A stretch of DNA of 44,480 nucleotides from CAYSPU01 sp964432995 (GTDB taxonomy: Bacteria > Verrucomicrobiota > Verrucomicrobiia > Limisphaerales > JAHDYP01): NCBI GenBank assembly GCA_964432995.1, contig CAYSPU010000010.1, positions 1-44,480 on the forward strand, read 5' to 3'. Below the pieces are notes generated by a model that was not told the DNA's origin, did not search any database, and was given only the letters and a program-made list of their open reading frames with translations. The translations under genes were made by a program, and so were the position numbers. Position 1 is the stretch's first letter; each line of letters starts with the position of its first letter. Shown here piece by piece: positions 42,746 through 44,480 of this stretch.

Positions 42746-43675
42746 ATGCATGTGATGGTCACCGGGGCGTTTGGCTACTCGGGACGCTACATCGCCCAGA
42801 AGCTGCTCGATTGCGGACATCGCGTCTCCACACTCACCAACTCCCCGGATCGACCCAATCCCTTCGGCGGGCGCGTCACGGCCCATCCGTTGTGTTTCGA
42901 CGACCCCGTGCGGCTGACGAAGTCGCTGCAGGGCATCGACGCCCTGATCAACACCTATTGGGTGCGGTTCGATCATCGCGCGTTCACCCACGAAGAGGCG
43001 GTCAACGACTCGCTGGTCCTCTTTGCAGCGGCCAAGGCGGCGGGCGTCCGTCGCGTCGTCCATGTCAGCATCACCAACCCGGATCCCGGGTCCACGCTGC
43101 CCTATTTTCGCGGCAAGGCGGAGGTGGAAGACCTGCTGAGGGCCACGGGCCTATCCCATTGCATCCTCCGGCCTGCGGTCCTGTTCGGGAAGGAAGATGT
43201 CCTGATCAACAACATCGCCTGGGGCCTCCGACATCTGCCCGTGTTCGGAGTCTTCGGCGACGGCCGGTATCGGCTCCAGCCGATACACGTTCAGGACCTG
43301 GCGGCCGTGGCCGCCGCGAAAACGCTCGACCGAAACAACGAAGTCCTCCAGGCGATTGGACCGGAGACCTTCAGCTATCGTAAATTGGTGGTGATGATCG
43401 CCGAAGCCTTGGGCCTGCGCCGGCGCATCGTCTCCATGCCGCCCGCGCTTGGATTCGCGGCCTGCTGGTTCCTGGGTCTGCTGCTGCGCGACGTGATCCT
43501 GACCCGACAAGAGATCCGTGGTCTGATGGAGGAGCGCCTGTGGGTGGACGCGCCGCCACTCGGGCAAACGAAGCTCAGCGCCTGGGTGCGCGAACACCGC
43601 GACACCCTCGGGCGGCGCTACACCAGCGAACTCGCCCGCAGGTTCGATCGGCAGCACGCCTATCGCAGCAATTGA
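42746..43675 (+). CDS. Atypical NAD(P)-binding SDR (NDUFA9-like)
   Basis: The 309-residue protein has a Rossmann fold with VMVTGAFGYSGRYIAQKL at the N-terminus (a G-x-x-G-x-x-G variant). VRRVVHVSITNPDP and LPYFRGKAEVEDLLRATGLS replace the classical YxxxK arrangement. ILRPAVLFGKEDVLINNIAW and RLQPIHVQDLA follow. A C-terminal hydrophobic stretch (MPPALGFAACWFLGLLL) may touch the membrane. It resembles the NDUFA9/ubiquinone-associated SDR group; epimerase or reductase activity is unknown. An ATG 9 bases downstream is an alternative start. Confidence 0.85.
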   Translation: MHVMVTGAFGYSGRYIAQKLLDCGHRVSTLTNSPDRPNPFGGRVTAHPLCFDDPVRLTKSLQGIDALINTYWVRFDHRAFTHEEAVNDSLVLFAAAKAAGVRRVVHVSITNPDPGSTLPYFRGKAEVEDLLRATGLSHCILRPAVLFGKEDVLINNIAWGLRHLPVFGVFGDGRYRLQPIHVQDLAAVAAAKTLDRNNEVLQAIGPETFSYRKLVVMIAEALGLRRRIVSMPPALGFAACWFLGLLLRDVILTRQEIRGLMEERLWVDAPPLGQTKLSAWVREHRDTLGRRYTSELARRFDRQHAYRSN

Positions 43676-43682
43676 CGGCGCA

Positions 43683-43769
43683 GGTAGGGACGCCCGGCCT
43701 CGGGCGTCCGCAAGAGCACGCATCTGCTGCCCGCAACCGAGTGGACACGCGCGGCCGCGTGTCCCTACC
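43683..43769. repeat. Family B element
   Basis: It has the same terminal GGTAGGGAC / GTCCCTACC arms and the same size (87 bases) as the copy at 32778-32862, with different middle sequence. Confidence 0.8.
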
Positions 43770-43778
43770 TCAAGCTGC

Positions 43779-43803
43779 GGCGCCCTCGGAGAGGTACCCT
43801 ACC
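43779..43803 (-). repeat. Family C partial copy
   Basis: It is the reverse complement of the left 25 bases of the family C element (GGTAGGGTACCTCTCCGAGG here versus GGTAGGGCGACCTCTCCGAG there). Confidence 0.7.
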
Positions 43804-43848
43804 TCATGGGCAACCAAGAACGTCTGGCTCCGGAATGTCCGCTGGCGC

Positions 43849-43992
43849 GTCCGGCCGCAGGGCCGCTGCCCGGCCGGGACGTCGGGCGGTCCGGCGGAGC
43901 GCGACCGGTCCCCCGGTCGCAGCAGCAACGAGCAGGAGGGAGACGGGCAGAGGTTCCCAACCGCCTCCGTCCTCCAATCACGCCGCCAGTTT
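43849..43992 (-). repeat. Family A palindromic repeat, permuted order
   Basis: The dyad GCCGCTGCCCGGCCGGGACG precedes the core (43896-43926, GCGACCG-6 nt-CGGTCGC). The 42-base tail at 43951-43992 is shared with 25624-25665. Confidence 0.85.
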
Positions 43993-44049
43993 CGGACCGC
44001 GGGTCTTCTCGACCCGCAGCAGAGCGCACACACCCTTGCCTGCGGGTCG

Positions 44050-44127
44050 AGATTGGGGATTTGGAATTGAGGATTTTCGATCTGGGATTGCGCAGCAAAT
44101 CCCCAATCCAAAACCCCCAATCCTCAA
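44050..44127. repeat. Family G inverted repeat
   Basis: GAGATTGGGGATTTGGAATT and the following GAGGATTTT pair with AATCCCCAATCCAAAACCCC and CCAATCCTCAA. It is strikingly AT-rich compared with the surrounding sequence. Confidence 0.75.
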
Positions 44128-44132
44128 TGTTC

Positions 44133-44160
44133 GCGGACGCCCGAGCCGGGCGTTCCTACC
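44133..44160. repeat. Family B half element
   Basis: GCGGACGCCCGAGCCGGGCG followed by TTCCTACC matches the right half of the family B element at 32836-32862. Confidence 0.7.
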
Positions 44161-44184
44161 ATCCACGAGTGCGCAAGTGCATGA

Positions 44185-44210
44185 GGTGGGGCGACCTCTC
44201 CGAGGGCGCC
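44185..44210 (+). repeat. Family C partial copy
   Basis: It is nearly identical to 33007-33032 (GCGACCTCTCCGAGGGCGCC shared exactly). Confidence 0.75.
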
Positions 44211-44390
44211 GTAGAAGAACGTGGAACGGATCGTGTGCCCGCAAGTCCGCTTCCGCCCGCGGAACACAGACCACGCCGAAGCGATCCGCGTCCTTCCGCA
44301 TGTTGCGCGGGCAACGGCGAACCGCGTCGGGATCCGAAGCCGCGCGTGGACACAACCAAGGAGCAGGTGGTTGCTCACACGATGTTGAAC

Positions 44391-44480
44391 AGAGGCCGCG
44401 AAGAACCGCAGAGAGGCATGGGCCGCGAAAAGCAGAAGGCACAAAAGGAGTACGGGGGGAGACATGCCTTTGCGGTTCTC
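44391..44480. repeat. Family E inverted repeat, cut by window end
   Basis: AGAACCGCAGAGAGGCATG (44403-44420) is mirrored by CATGCCTTTGCGGTTCT (44463-44479), with GCCGCGAAAAGCAGAAGGCA between, as in the copy at 23823. Confidence 0.65.

Larger units (their letters stand above)
43676..44480. other. Repeat nest to the window end, no gene
   Basis: About 800 bases contain elements of families B, C, A, G, B, C and E in that order. I see no credible gene; the frames that read through are made of repeat sequence. Confidence 0.65.

Noticed and set aside
43676..44480. CRISPR array in the terminal repeat nest
   Set aside because: The repeats differ from each other, are dyads of several families and lack even spacing.

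Overview
The window is GC-rich and gene-dense on both strands, and two runs of N mark it as a scaffold from a draft or metagenome assembly. The gene mix is secreted carbohydrate enzymes, two Tat-type Gfo/Idh/MocA oxidoreductases, a DUF362 protein, a DUF6807 protein, an ECF sigma/anti-sigma pair and many short palindromic intergenic repeats. This points to the PVC group, most likely Verrucomicrobiota (Limisphaerales/Pedosphaera-like). The assignment is inference from gene content; there is no rRNA in the window.

Layout. 1-3.9 kb: 3' part of leuA, tRNA-Pro(TGG), accA. 3.1-6.5 kb: a minus-strand cluster of a WbpP-type UDP-HexNAc 4-epimerase, zwf and pgl (oxidative pentose phosphate entry). 7.1-9.1 kb: a XerC/D recombinase converging on a DUF6807 protein. 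9.3-13.7 kb: a very large glycogen-debranching-type enzyme interrupted by a 10-N gap. 13.9-18.5 kb: a tightly coupled minus-strand operon hsp20-lon-lolA-like-eamA. 18.8-20.4 kb: NfeD-type membrane protease and a small Spo0B/DHp-like protein. 20.6-24.1 kb: a decayed accessory island with a SANT-like fragment, a frame-disrupted ORF and a rearranged CRISPR adaptation gene. 24.1-29.7 kb: carbohydrate cluster (Gfo/Idh/MocA; two-domain glycosidase with a 26-N gap; DUF362). 30-32.4 kb: ECF sigma, zinc-finger anti-sigma and a secreted protein. 32.4-33.1 kb: repeat nest. 33.1-37.4 kb: secreted unknown protein and a LamG-GH127 arabinofuranosidase. 37.4-41.1 kb: 58-residue membrane protein, ruvC, ffh and a membrane-anchored GrpE-like protein. 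41.3-43.7 kb: second Gfo/Idh/MocA and an atypical SDR. 43.7-44.5 kb: second repeat nest.

Most notable is the gene at 22186-23769. It starts as a Cas4-Cas1 fusion of the type I-G (I-U) kind, stops resembling Cas1 right after its GLDP motif (before the catalytic His and Asp), and runs in frame into about 41 residues that look like the end of Cas2. The simplest reading is an internal deletion that joined cas1 to cas2. No effector genes and no CRISPR array are visible, so this is either a dead remnant or an unusual chimera.

Second is the density of short inverted-repeat elements in nearly every longer intergenic space. At least eight sequence families can be told apart. Several have clear terminal inverted repeats, and one supplies the stop codon of a neighbouring gene.
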